Below, piece by piece: positions 34,228 through 47,178 of a stretch of DNA of 64,000 nucleotides. The DNA comes from Hemileia vastatrix. Lineage: Eukaryota; Basidiomycota; Pucciniomycetes; Pucciniales; Zaghouaniaceae. The DNA lies in assembly GCA_030280995.1 (NCBI GenBank), contig JASXTE010000016.1, positions 22,501,501 through 22,565,500 of the forward strand, given 5' to 3'. Under the pieces are notes generated by a model. That model searched no databases, was not told the origin of the DNA, and saw only the letters and a list, made by a program, of their open reading frames with translations. Numbering within the stretch: the first letter of the stretch is position 1; each line of letters begins with the position of its first letter. A program made the position numbers and the translations under genes.

Positions 34228-35738
34228 TCAAGCAGGCCTTGGCAATGAAGCCAACGGAACCTCCTCCTCAGAGTCAGAATCCACATCCATAGGCATTGGC
34301 TCACCATTCAGCTCCAATGCTCCAAATCTAGGGGGGCCCATATTAGCAATCCCCTTTTGCATCTTGTACAGCTCCTCCTTGCTGTACTTCCTCCTAGCTG
34401 CACCTAGCTTAGGATCTGCTTTAGAAGCCTTAGGCTTTGGTTGTGCCTGAGAGCTGCTCTTTGGCCTTCTCACCTTACCTGCCTCTACATCATAAACACC
34501 AGCCAAGCAATCACCACTTGACTTTCTTCCTCAAAAATAAAATTCTAACCCACCAAAGGAAGTAGAAAAAGATACTTTATTCACCTCCTTCCATTTACCC
34601 TTGACATCATCATTTTTCTTAATAGAAGACTTTCTGTGACCAGGAATCTCCTCAAATCTTGGCCTCCTCTGATTGAGACCAGCCTTTCTCCTGACCATAT
34701 CATCAGGAGCCTGCCCCTCACTGGGCTTGACAAATTGACCATCAGGGAACTTGAACACCATGCCATCAAACTCCACCTTTCCCTCTGACACATCTCTGTT
34801 CAGGGCCCAAAACCATTGGACTTATTTCCTCTTCTTCCACAATAAGAGAAAACCCAAGGATCACTCCTACCAACCCCTCTGTCAAATTCTCTGGGCTGAA
34901 GAGGAACCTTAATGGCCTTCTTTGCCTCCTGCACAAAAATATGAAGCTGTTTTGTCAGATCAGCTAACTGCTCCACCATTGGGTCCCTCTCCTGTTTTGG
35001 AACCTTCACCATGTTCTTTTCTTCCTTCTCTACCCTGCTCTTCTCTTCAGCCAAAGCCTCACTGACTTTGCCGAAATATTTTGCTTGCCCCTCTTGATAG
35101 GTGTCCACTGCCAATAACTTCAAATGGGCCTCCACCGCCTCCTTCACCTTGTCCAAGGCAGGCAACTTCTGATCCCCATTAGAAAGAGTCTTAATCAAGT
35201 CTTTCCTTGATAACTCCTTCAACAAATCCATCCTGACATCTCTAGCCAGGGTGGACCAAAAAACATCTTTGGCAGCATTTTCATGTGCCAGCTCTTCCAC
35301 TTCCACCAAGTATTCCACAACATGATCAAACTGTAGTAGAAACTTCCTGTAACTATGTAAGTTACCAACACCTCCAAAAGACTACCATTCACTGACAACC
35401 TTATTCAGATCCACCATAGTGAACATGATTCCCCATCTATCCACCATTTCCCTACACGGTAGCTTCCAATCCCTCTTTTTGTAGCCAGGCATGGCCACAA
35501 CCTCCTTCTCCACCGCTCTATCTCCAATGAAGAAGATGATTTGCTTCACCATGTCCAGGTAGGAAGCACTGTCAACACCAGCAGCAGTTTCATACTTCTC
35601 TAGAAACCACTTTACATCTTCACCATTAAACTTGGTACCATCCCAAGTTTTAATCCTCACACATTCCCTAACTATCACCGCAGGCGGACCTTCCCCCCCA
35701 CTGACAGTCACCACAGGAAGAGAAGAACCAGAAGCCAT
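34228..35738 (-). pseudogene. gag: G2 gag, decayed
   Basis: Starts at MASGSSLPVV (35738), 70 bp after the primer-binding site, with IKTWDGTKFNGEDVKWFL as the capsid N-terminal motif. A frameshift near 35350 leads into LAHENAAKDVFWSTLARDVR and a Lys/Glu-rich coiled-coil-like segment. A knuckle-like SYCGRRGNKSNGFG near 34830 has lost most cysteines. The remainder (34531-34791 and 34228-34506) is basic, then acidic, with in-frame stops between. Related to the G3 gag at 57529. Confidence 0.8.
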
Positions 35739-35807
35739 TCTTCCAGTCCAAAACACAAAAAGAGCCAATCACAGGCAACAGAGATTCTAAAGAACTAACA
35801 GATCCGT

Positions 35808-35825
35808 ACCCCACGTTGGGAGCCA
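35808..35825 (-). promoter_or_regulatory. Primer-binding site of G2
   Basis: On the minus strand TGGCTCCCAACGTGGGGT, four bases after the LTR. It closely matches the primer-binding sequence for lysine tRNA known from retroviruses (TGGCGCCCAACGTGGGGC). G3 has a similar site at 57294-57311. Confidence 0.8.
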
Positions 35826-35829
35826 GAAA

Positions 35830-36877
35830 TATAGACAATCCTATAGTACTAGCTATAGGCCTTGACCAAGGGAGTTGGAGAAAACCCAGACAGAAAAACC
35901 CCTGTCCCTTTAGAAAAACAAGTGAGATTTACCTGTTACAGAAAATTGGTTCCTGTTACCAAAAAGTCCCTTTCCCAAATACACTTGACTGCTTGATCAG
36001 TCAAGAAAGTAGTCTCTAGACAGACTACCAAACCAAAGAACTGAAATGTAGACTAATGTCCACACCAGAGAAAGCAATGATACTTGATGTAGGTTTCAAA
36101 TCCACACCAGAGACAGCAATAAGACTTGCTATAGCTTGCAAGACTATAACAGAGAAAAAAGTTGCTAAGTTAAGTTAAATGAAGAGCTCACTTGCAACAA
36201 ACACAGCCAAATTGCGGCCAGAAAACAGTGAAAACTGAGTGAGGAACAAGGATATCAACTCCAGATGGTTGTATGATAATTAAAGTTGCCCCAAACTGTC
36301 TTATTCACTATATACACACAGACTACTAACTAAGAGCCCATGCACACCTGAAAATCCGGCATTCCTGACCATCAAATTGCATAAAACCTCCATAGAAGCA
36401 CTTCCCAGCCCTCTAGCACTGAGGCTGGTGGTCCACCTGACACTGGGAAGCCTGCCCAAAGTGGCCTGACCACCCTGAAGCCAGAAAACCACCAAAAACA
36501 CCTAATCTACTTAGAAAATTCACCTACAACTACTAAAACCCTTAAAACACATAATTACACTATAACAACATTGAGACATGAAATTTAGAGGAAATTCCAC
36601 TCTTTCCAACACATACTAAGCACTTAACCCTAAGACTTAAGGTTAGCCCGTAAAACACAAAAAACAAAATTCAACAGCAATCTTTTAAAATAAAAAGTAA
36701 GAAATTATCCCCCAAATACTTAAGCTATGAAAAATGTTCTAAAGACATAAAATATAGAGAAAAACCGGGGCTATCCAATGGTAGTATTCAGATCCCCATA
36801 TTCCCAATATTTGCTGCCTAATTCCTGAAAAATACCTAATTCTTTAAACAATGCAATTAAGGCATACCAAAACAACA
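35830..36877 (-). repeat. 5' LTR of G2
   Basis: About 1048 bp from TGTTGTTTTGG (36877) to TCTATA (35830; the ancestral end was probably TCTACA). It matches the solo LTR at 24184-25226. Only its last 130 bp are close to the G3 LTRs, so the U3 parts differ. Confidence 0.85.
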
Positions 36878-36885
36878 CCAAACAC

Positions 36886-37140
36886 CACAGGAAATCTGGG
36901 GGTGAACTGCTAGCAGTTCCCTCTATTTGAAACTATCAGGAATTTTTCAGGAAACTGTTGGGAAACCATCCTGAAACTGTCAGAAATATGTTTTTAAATC
37001 TGATGAAAAAACATTGAAAAAACAAACTGCCACAGATTGAATCCAGAATAATCCCTCCTTGAGCAGAGCTTAGGAACCACATTGAACATCAGTTAATCTC
37101 AGGTTTGGCAAAAGGTTGAACAACATCACTTAGCATACCT
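36886..37140 (+). mobile_element. T1-type terminus
   Basis: CACCACAGGAAATCTGGGGG then GTGAACTGCTAGCAG, the T1 left end, immediately beside the G2 LTR. The interior differs from other T1 copies and its right end was not found. Confidence 0.45.
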
Positions 37141-37282
37141 TAATATTCAAATATTAAACTTGAATATATGTTGTGTGTTTGTATAGATGCATATGCATCT
37201 GAATTTGCATGGTGGATACTTATTGCATGTTAAAAATTGATGTGAAATGCCTATCCAAAGTGTATGCATAATGACTATGAAG

Positions 37283-37530
37283 AATAAATATGCATAAAAA
37301 TATGCATAGTGATTATGCATAAAAACATGCATATTGAATATGCATAAAAATATGCATATTCAATATGCATAAAAATATGCATATTCAATATGCATAAAAA
37401 TATGCATATTGAATATGCATAAAAATATGCATATTGAATATGCATAAAAATATGCATATTGAATATGCATAAAAATATTAAAATTGAATATGCATTAAAA
37501 ATATGCATATTGAATATGCAAAAAAAGGTG
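37283..37530. repeat. 25-bp minisatellite rich in ATGCAT
   Basis: About nine to ten copies of a 25-bp unit containing AATATGCATAAAAATATG and a second ATGCAT box, alternating between ATTC and ATTG variants. The flanks (37150-37640) are also ATGCAT-rich. The long minus-strand open frame across it is only a translation of the repeat. Confidence 0.85.
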
Positions 37531-37736
37531 CATATATGTATATGAATAAAATATATTAATATGCATATACATCTGTATAATGCATATGCATATGCATATG
37601 CATAAATATGCATAATGATTGAAAATTGCAAAAAAATGATGCTTAACAAGTATATTTTATGCATAAATAGAAATATGCAATATGAATTCATATTGCATAC
37701 AGATAACACTGGCAAACCAACTTGACCAAAACTCAT

Positions 37737-38278
37737 ACTAAATTTTCATTCTGGACTAAAGGTGTGAGGGAAGGAAGAAAAACAGTCTGACATTAGAAAA
37801 ATGCTACATGCACTCATTTTGTAGCAGAGCAAATGAGAAGTGCTGAATTTTGGTTGGTGCCCATAATTTAGTATGATATCATAATTTTATTTAATTGTTT
37901 TCAATATTGAAAAGACTTTAGGTCGGTTGGTATGGATCTAGCTGTGCCAGGGTCTAATCTAATTATTTTAAAAATTTCTTAATAATTAACGGGTTTTAAT
38001 ACAAAAACAGGTTGTATTTTTTGTGGGATATTGGATATGATAAGGTCTTTTGTAAAAAAAACTTATATTGTTTAAAAATATTCCTGAATCAGATGTGGGA
38101 TAATCACTACAAAAATTGTAGTACTGTGGGCAATAAAATATATGCACAAGCAGTAAAGAAAGGACTGAGTACACCCTTTTTGTGCAGTGGGAATCATTAG
38201 AGTGGAATTGTGGATGAAAAATATAATTCATTATTACTATTTTATTTAATCAAAAAATTTAAAATACTAAAATGAACT
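37737..38278. other. Unassigned A/T-rich stretch
   Basis: Short overlapping open frames on both strands near 37986-38231. No family recognised. It borders the satellite on the left. Confidence 0.35.
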
Positions 38279-41200
38279 ATTGATTCATTGGTATTTGACC
38301 TTTGTGCCTCACTCATATTTATCATTTGATTGATTTTTTGTCACCATTATGTTATTAATATTAGGGGGTATCAATGTTAGAAATATGCCATTTCAAAATA
38401 CCTCTTTTTTCTACCAAATCAGAAATTACTATTTCCTCATATGTGTCATATCTATCCCCCAAAAAACCTTTATATGTATTATTAAACTCATGTTTGTTAC
38501 TTTATTTTTGTGCTTCAAAATAAATTTTAAATATTTTCAGTTTTTTAACATTGATACCCCTTATTATAAGTATAGCAAAAACTCGTGTGCCCAACGCATA
38601 CCAGGTGATGTTACATCTTTTATAATATTATTAAATAAAGGTAAAAAAATATTAAAATGATTTGTTTTACGAAAAATAAATTGATATACAAAAGCAATAT
38701 GAGGGATAAAAAAGTAAAATTAAAGGGATCAAATATGAAATAAAAAATTAAAATAAAATTACTGCAATCAAGAGCAAGTAGACATGTTGGGGAAAATGCC
38801 CACCAGTGAGGCTAAACTTGGATTATAATTGCTTTTTTGAAAAACAAAAAAGTGCCAACCTGAGGTTTAACAAGACTTCAGCAGAACCATTTAGCCATAT
38901 CAAACAACTTCTAGTGCAATTATTGAGAGAGAATTGATCACACCAGACTGCATGTGACCAAAAGTGTCTAGCACAAGTTCGGACAAACTTGTGCTGGACA
39001 CATTTATGATGGAGAGTAGCTAGGGTAGAATTTTTCTTCAGTTAATCTGGTATTTCTTATAAACATGTCCATTGGTATTTGATCTTTGTGCCTCACTCAT
39101 ATATATCATTTATTAATTTATTGTCACCATTATATTATTAATATTATAAGTATAGAAAAAACTCATGTGTCAAATTCATACCAGGTGATGTTACACCTTT
39201 TATAATATTATGAAATAAAAGTAAAAAAATCAGAAAATTATTAGCTTTACAATGATTTAAATAGATGTTAAAAAAAAAGAGAAATAAAAAAGTAAAATTA
39301 ATCTCAAAGAGATCAATTATGAAAAACAAAATACTAGTAAAATTCTTGCTCTCAAGAGCCAGTAGAAGTGTTGAAACAAATGGGAGCCATCAGGGCTAAA
39401 TTGTAATAAGTGACCTTTTTATTAAAGATAAAAAATTATACACCTGAGGTCGGGAAAGACAGGTGGATGATTCAGCTAAACAAAACTACTTGTATTGAAG
39501 TTTGATAAAAAAATATTTTTTTGTTGCCATAGAGAGAATTGATCCCATCTGACTGCACCTGACCAAAAGTGTCTAGCACAAGCTCGGCCAAACTTGTGCT
39601 GGACACTTTTATGATGGAGAGTAGCTAGGGTGCAGGTCTTCTTCAGTGCAACTGTTATTTTTTTGAAGCATTTCAACTGGTATTTGATTTTTCTGTCTTA
39701 ATAATATTTTATTATCTGATTAATATTGTGTCATTAGAATATTATTAATTTTATTAGTATAGAAAAAACTTGTGTGCCAAATGCATGCCATGTTATATTA
39801 CACCTTTTATAATATTATTAAAAAATGTTAAAAAAATATGAAAATGATTTTTTTTCCAAAATTATAAATTAATATCCAAATGTAACATGAGTGATAAAAA
39901 AGTAAAGTAAAAGAGTTCAAATATGAAAAAGAAAAATTCAAGGAAAATTCCTGCCTTCAAGGGCCAGTAGAGGTGTTAAAACAAATGGGTGCCATCAGGG
40001 CTAAATTTGACAAAATTTAATTTTATTTAAAGATAAAAAATTTTTCACCTTAGGTTTGGAAAAACTTAAGGTGGATAATTCAGCCATACCAAACTACTTC
40101 TAATGTAACTATTTAGCATTTTTTAAAATTTAATTTCCACAGAGAGAATTGATCCCATCTGACTGCACCTGAACAAAAGTGTCCAGCACAAGTTCGGCCA
40201 AACTTGTGCTGGACACTTTTATGATGGAGAGTAGCTAGAGTGAAAGTGTTCCTCAGTACATCAGTTTTTTGTTTTTCACATTTCTATTGGTTTTTTATCT
40301 TTTTTTGTCATTCATATTTATCTTATAATTAATTTTTTGTCACCATATATATTATTAATGTTTCTAGTATAGCAAAAACCTGCATGCCAAATACAAAATT
40401 GGTGATGTTACACCTTTAATAATATTATAATATAAAGCTAAAAAAATATGAATATGTTTCGTTTTCAAAAAAATAAATTGATATTTAAAATTAAAAAGAG
40501 TAATAGAAAAGTAAAATGAAAATAAATGGGATCAAATTCGAAATAAAAAATACAAGTAAATTTTTTACTATCAAGAGCCAGAAGTGGTGTTGGGACAGTT
40601 GGGGACCCCTAGGTCAAGACTTGGTCTAAACTTACTTTTATGTATAGCTAAAAAATTTTGACCGGAGGTTTGGACAGGCTTCCAGGGGACAATTTTACAA
40701 TATTAAACATTTTTTACTTCAATAATTGAGTGAAATATCATTTTCATTGCCATAGAGAGAATTTATCTCATATGACTTCATGCAACCAAAAGTGTCCAGC
40801 ACAAGTTTGGCCAAGCTTGTGCTGGACACTTTTATAATTGAGAGTAGGCATACAGCAAATCTTCTTAAACTCAAAAGGGATTTCTTATAAACATTTCCAC
40901 TGGTATTTGATTTTTCTGTGTCATGTAAATTTACCATTTGATTAATTATTTTTCATTGTTATATTATTGATGTTATTACTATAGTCATAACTTGTGTGAA
41001 AAATGCATACCAGGTGGTGTTGCACCTTTAATCATATATTATTAAATAAAGGTATAAGAGTATGTAATTATTTATTTTAAAAATTAAAAATTGATATCCA
41101 AAGAAATATGACCAATAAAAAAGTAAAATAAAAGGGATCAAATAAGAAAAAAAATCTAAGGAAAATTCCCACTATCAATAACAAGTAGAGGTGTTAGATC

Positions 41201-43193
41201 AAATGTGCACCACCAGGGCTAAACTTGGACTATATTTTCTTTTTTGTTATACCAAAGAAAGTGTCCAGATGAGTTTTGAAAAATCATCAGGAGGACATTT
41301 TGACAATATCAAAATACTTATTGTGCAATGATTGAGCAAAATGTCATTTTCATTTCCATAGAGTAAATTTATCCCATCTGACTGCATGCAACCAAAAGTG
41401 TCCAGCACAAGTTCGGCCAAACTTATGCTGGACACTTTCATGATGGTGAGTATCAAGGGTGCAGGTCTTCTTCAGTTCATCAGGTATTCCTGATAAACAA
41501 ATCCACTTGTATATGATCTTTCTGTGTCATTCATATTTATAATTTGATTCATTTTTTCACCATTATACTATTAATGTTATTGGTTTTGAAAAAACATGTA
41601 AGCCAAATGCATACTGGGAGATGCTACATCTTTAATAATCTTATTAAATATAAGTTAAAAAAATATGGAAAGTATTATTTTTACAATAAATAAATTGATA
41701 TTTGAAAGCAAAAAGAGGAATAAAAAAGTTAAATAAAAGTGATTAAATATGAAATTAAACATTCAAATAAAATTTCTGCCATCAAAGATAATTTGAGTTT
41801 TCAGACCAAATTTACACCACCAGTTCTAGATTTGGAATATATTTTCATTTTTTTAAAATTAATAAAAGTGTCCACCTGAGGTTTTCCAAAAAATCAAGAG
41901 GATAGTATAGGAGTATAAACCTACTTCTTGTGCAATGATTGAGCAAAAATTCATTTTAACTTCCATCGAGTAAATTTATCCCATCTGACTGCATGCAACC
42001 AAAAGTGTCCAGCACAAGCTCAGCTGAACTTGTGCTGGACACTTTTATGATGGAGAGTAGCTAGGGTGCAAGTCTTCTTCAGTTAATCTTGTATTCCTTT
42101 TAAAAATGTCTATGGGTATTTGATCTTTCTGTGTCATCCATATTTATAATTTGATTAATTTTTAGTCACCATTATATTATTAATGTTTTTAGTATAGCAA
42201 AAACATGTGTACTGAATTTACACTGGGTGATATTACAACTTTAATAATATTATATAATAAATGTAAAAAAATGTGAAAATTATCAGTTTTACCAAAATAA
42301 AATTAATATTTAAAAGCTAAAGGATAAATAAAAGGGTAAAATTAAAATTAAAGAGATCAAACATGAAATAAAGATATTAAGTATAATTTCTGCTATCATG
42401 AGCCAGTAGAGGCTTCAGAAAAAATGGGCACCATCATAGGTTAACATGGATTAAATTTAATTTTTACCAAAGTAAAAATTTGTCTATCTTAGGTTTGGAC
42501 AAACTTCAGGGGGACAATTTGTCCATATAAAACTACTTTCAGTGCAATGATGGAGTGATCACTCAGTCTCATTTCCATAAAAAGAATTTATTGCATCTGA
42601 TGGCATGCAACCAAAAGTGTCCAGCACAAGTTTGGCAAAACTTGTTCTGGACACTTTTATCATGGAGAGTAGCCAGGGTGCAAGTCATTTTAAATCATCT
42701 GGAATTTCTTATAAACACGTCCACTGTAATTCAATCTTTCTGCCTCACTCATATTTATCAAATGATCAATTTTCTGTCACCATTATATTATTAATATTAT
42801 CAGTATAGAAAAAACATGTGTGCCAAATGAATACTGGGTGATCTTACACCTTTTATAATATTATTAAATAAAGGCAAAAAAATATGAAAATGATTTATTT
42901 TACAAAAAATAAACTTCTATTCAAAAGCAATATGAGGGTAATAAAGTAAAATAAAAAAAATCAATGATGTAAATTAAAATCCAAGTTAAATTCCTGCCGT
43001 AAACAGAAAAAAAAGATGTTGAATCAAATTAGCACAATCAGGGATAAACTTGCACTAAATTTTTATTTTTTGTAAAAATAAAAAAAATCCACTTGAGCTT
43101 TACCAAAACTTCAGGATGACAATTTTGCCATATCAAACTACTTCTAGTGTAATTTTTTATCAAAAATTTATCTTCATTTCCATAGAGGGAATT
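38279..43193. repeat. Satellite array of about 607 bp with a central palindrome, left block
   Basis: Seven monomers in direct tandem. Palindromes start at 38960, 39565, 40175, 40788, 41394, 42001 and 42613, so spacings are 605-613 bp. Each monomer has the conserved block CATAGAGAGAATTGATCCCA, CATCTGACTGCA, then a 46-bp palindrome (AAAAGTGTCCAGCACAAG, centre TTCGGCCGAA, then the complement), then TGATGGAGAGTAGCTAGGG. The remainder is A/T-rich and diverges more. No coding potential. Confidence 0.95.
38364..38561. mobile_element. 198-bp MITE in a satellite monomer
   Basis: Ends GGGGGTATCAATGTTA and the complement of AGGGGTATCAATGTTA. It exactly interrupts the monomer at TTAATATTATAAG, as shown by comparison with 39131-39150. 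The flanks are consistent with a TATTA duplication (38359-38363 and 38562-38566). No coding capacity. Confidence 0.75.
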
Positions 43194-44430
43194 TGTCAGC
43201 CAGGCTGTCCCAGGAGCCAAGTAATAAACATACAATTTTATTGGAGTTAATAAATGACATAATAATTGCAGATTATGTGTATATATTAAATTTATATTAC
43301 ATAATAAATTATATTAAAATATTATTTTATAATTAAAATAAATTTTATACTAATTTTATTATCATATAAATTAAGTATACATTAAAATAATTATTGTATT
43401 TCATATAAAAGAGGTGTTATGTGTATTCAATGAGTAATTAATTAATTACATGTTGATAATATAATTATATCTTATTAAATTATCTTATATTGTAATTACA
43501 TTAATTTTTAAATTTAAATATATAAATTAACCCTTTTCATATTCAAAATTATCCATAATTATTGATGGTGTTTTTTGACCCTTATTTGTGTTGAATATTA
43601 AATGCATTATAATAATTATAATTAATTTAAAATTCTAAATTTGGTTCAGTAGAAAAATTAATTACTTGCTTCAACTAGTTATTACATAGTCAAAACAATT
43701 TATTAATTTTCTACAGACTAATACAAAAATTGATTACAATATTTTGTTGCGTCAAAACATTCCATTTGCTTAACTTAAAAAATCTATAAAAAATATTGTT
43801 ATACTTGATTAAATTACTTTTTCACATGGTTCTCATGTCTCACAGATTGTTTGATTACTCACTATATTACTTAAATGATTTGGGAAATGGTTGTGTGAAA
43901 ATTGTGTTCTTAATTGGGATTTTAATTACTTGTTTCATCTTTTTCTCTCCATTGTTATGTTTCAATTATTTTCTTTTATCTTTCTGTTTCATCCTATTAT
44001 TATTTTGTATATACTAAGTGATAGCGCCTCATTGGTCCCTTTGCCTATAAAAGGCCTTGTGTTATCTCATTTATCATCATCACTTACTGTACAAACAAAA
44101 TCTGAACAAATTGTCAATATAATACGTTTTATTATTATTTTTATTAGTATTAAATTTCTAATTTAAATTCTATATAACTATTTACAGGTTGCTTTAAGTC
44201 TGATAGTAATTATAGTTTTTTCTGCGCAGAACCCTTACTTTGAATAATATTGTCATTTAATAAAACCTCATTTTTGTGTCATCCCTCAAGTAACTCGTCA
44301 TTGCCTCTCTTTAAATAAATTATTTTATTACTTTATTTCTTTTACCTCCTATAAACCCTTCTTTCCTATTTACCTTTTCCTCCTCTTCTTCTTTCTTTTT
44401 TTCGTCCTTCTTCTAGACGACCAGCCTAAA
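43194..44430 (+). repeat. 5' LTR of G4
   Basis: Starts TGTCAGCCAGGCTGTCCC. A TATAAAAGGCC promoter-like box lies near 44046-44056. It ends CCAGCCTAAA, where the 3' LTR has the better-formed end CCAGCCGACA. Confidence 0.9.
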
Positions 44431-45130
44431 AGTGTGAGCCTTTCCAAACGACGACAACAATCAATACTTGCAACAAACAACATAGCGCACGGACTACCCA
44501 GAAATAAAGAAACTTTTTCCGCGACCGTGTTTTAAACTTGGGTTTGATCTATTAGGTTTATATTAAATTAATTCATCTATTATTTTGAAGTGATTTTCCA
44601 ATCACTATAGTAAGTTAACATTTGCACCTCTCACTCAGATTACTATATTTTTACTGCAATAACAGTGTTTGTGGCTTAATTCCTGATTCACTGAGTGTAA
44701 GTGTTCATTATTTCTTAATTTTTTTTCCTAGCTGACCATTATAGAGTGTTTAATTCCTCTTAGTCCTAGAAGAAATTAACATTATTATTAATAAAAATTG
44801 AATTATTAAATTAAATTTTTATTATTATTAATTTTTGTTTAAATTTGGTTGACTTAAATAGTACTTTGTACTTATTCCCATAAATTGCCATATTTAATTT
44901 TGGTAATTTAATTAATTGGTTGAAAATAACTTAATTGTTTATTCCCAATTTTCCTTTACGGTGCATATTATTAATTATTTTTTATAAATATTACTTTATA
45001 TTAAAAAAAATTTTTTTTATATAATTTAATTAATAAATTTTTTTTTAATATTTTGAGCAAATTATTAACTGAATTTTATTAATTTTTTTTTAAGAAATTA
45101 ATTAATCTTCCCACTATTACGTCCAACAAT

Positions 45131-47171
45131 TTGTCTGAGAAAATGGATAACATGCAAGTGGATGAAATTGAAATTGATTATGATGCTAATACTGTGAGTT
45201 CTTCTAAAGTTGAACATAAAAAATCTTATGCTAACAAGAAAAATTCACATAATTCAGGATGTGGAAATGACAGGAGAAGTAAACAAATCAAACACCCTTC
45301 CCCCAGCACAACAGAAGGAAGTAAAACCTCCAGTACCTCAAGAAGGTCTTCCAAAAGGATTCAAAATAAAAAAACTTCCTCTGCCCCAGCAAATCAGCAA
45401 TCTGTCCAGTCACATCAAAGAACTGAAGACAGAAAACATGAAATACAAGGCAAAAGTAGACACCTTGTGGGATCAAGTTCAGGAACTCAGGAACCAAAAT
45501 CAGGCCCAGGCCCCTCCTCAGTTGCCTCCCAATCAGCCTCAGTTTCAGGCTCAACCTTTGCAGCCCCCCAGCTCCTTCACCCAAAATCAAAGTACTCTGG
45601 AAGTAGAGCGATGGAAATCGGATTATCTAATGAGTCACTACCAGCAGAATGTGCAACATCCTCTTCATCATCAGCCTGGCCCATCCAGAACACCCAATTT
45701 CCATCCTCCTCCTCATCCTTACCAACAAGGCAGGAGAAAGAAGGCCCAAGCCCAATCCCAAACTCAATCTCAGGGGAAGTTTCCTCCTCTGCCATGGTAA
45801 GTAATTTGGTTGATAGTCACTTGGGAATGTTTCTAATAAGTCTTCTTCTTCAGGTAATATTATTGAGAATGGTGAAAGAACAGTTAAACCTTTTAAAAGA
45901 CAGCTTCCTGTAACTAGTAGCCCTATTGATGTAATTAGAAAATTATCATTTGATGAACCTTTACATTTGACTTCTACTTCTTTAATTGATCCTTCTCTTG
46001 CAATTAAGAATGATTCTGTTTCCCCTGAAGTCTATACCTTAATTGAGAAAACTTCTGAAGAAATATTGAAAGATACCCTTGATTTTAATGTTGTGAAAGA
46101 CAAACATTTGAGAGATGTGTTAATCCATGAGAATGATAGATTAAATAATTTGCACTTGCAATGTTAATTAAGTTCTTCTGTACAGGATACAGCTTATTTT
46201 AAAATCAAAGAAACCTTGAATATTGTTCTTAGCCAACAAAAACAAATAAGGAGTGACCATAGAGCTATCTCAGATAAAAATATCAATCTACATAAAACCT
46301 TGAGTTAATTGAAACCCCTTATTGAAGAAAATTATCCATTAAAAAGTGAAATAAAATCTCTACAAAATGAGTTTAAAAAGCTAAAGCTTTTTATTTCCAT
46401 GCACTAAGTGCCACACACACAGTTTCTGAGGACAGAAATGCTTTATCTCTTGCAAAAGTAAATGACCAGATGTCTGAAATTCCAAGGATAAGAAACTATG
46501 TGTCTGACCTGCAGGAAACATTCTCAACCTTAACCATCAATAATAGTATAAATGAGAATGCTGTCCATAAGCTGCATAAAAATAAAGAAAAAGAACCTGA
46601 GCAGAGTTCCTCCTTTCTTCCTCATATTTCAACCATTAAAAAAACTGACAATGAGTCTGTAAAATCTTTTGCTACTAGCAAAAAATCTTGTGATGGTCAT
46701 GCACCAGCTGTTTCTGTAAATAATGAAATTTCTGAACACCTGGCTAAACTCCAGGAATGATTAATGATGAATAGTTCAAACCAAAAAATGAACCATCCCA
46801 GTAGTCAGAAAAATTGGCCTAAGTTGGACCAATATCCTACCTTTGATGGTGATTCTTCTTCTGATTGGAAACACTTTATCCAAAGAATTGATAATTTAAA
46901 GAGTTCTTATAAACTACCTTATGAGGAAATTGTTTCTAAGCTAATTTCTTTATTTTCCAATGTAGCCTTGATGTGGTATGAATCTGTCCTTTTGGATAAC
47001 AATCATTATACATGGAATGATTGGAAATCCTTGATTGAGAATCAGTTTGGTAGTTCAAAATTCAGGTTAACTCAGCAAAGACTGTATGAGAATACTAGAT
47101 ATGTATCCTCCTCTGTTGAAAAGCCCATTGTTTTTCTTATGAAAGTAACAAAAATCCTAAGAAGCAATTGA
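45131..47171 (+). pseudogene. gag: G4 gag with a very long N-terminal extension
   Basis: Starts MSEKMDNMQVDEIEIDYD at 45131. The sense moves to another frame near 45280, with a coiled-coil-like HIKELKTENMKYKAKVDTLW and then a Pro/Gln/Ser-rich low-complexity segment to 45800. Further coiled-coil-like stretches follow (45860-46400 and 46410-46760), with stops at 46165, 46306, 46406 and 46758. The capsid core begins at about 46800: YPTFDGDSSSDWKHFIQRID, LMWYESVLL and WKSLIENQFG. A frameshift near 47155 leads to the next part. About 550 residues before the capsid core is much longer than usual for Gypsy gag. Confidence 0.75.
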
Positions 47172-47178
47172 TCCAAAG

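Larger units (their letters stand above)
31087..36877 (-). mobile_element. Truncated Ty3/Gypsy element G2
   Basis: It has a 5' LTR (36877-35830), a primer-binding site (35825-35808), gag, protease, RT and the beginning of RNase H. Sequence stops abruptly at about 31087 against the T1 element, so the rest of RNase H, integrase and the 3' LTR are missing. Domain order and motifs are those of the Gypsy elements abundant in basidiomycetes. The reading frame is broken many times. Confidence 0.9.

Noticed and set aside
37275..37736. Long minus-strand open frame with Tyr/Met/His repeats
   Set aside because: It is only the translation of the ATGCAT minisatellite.
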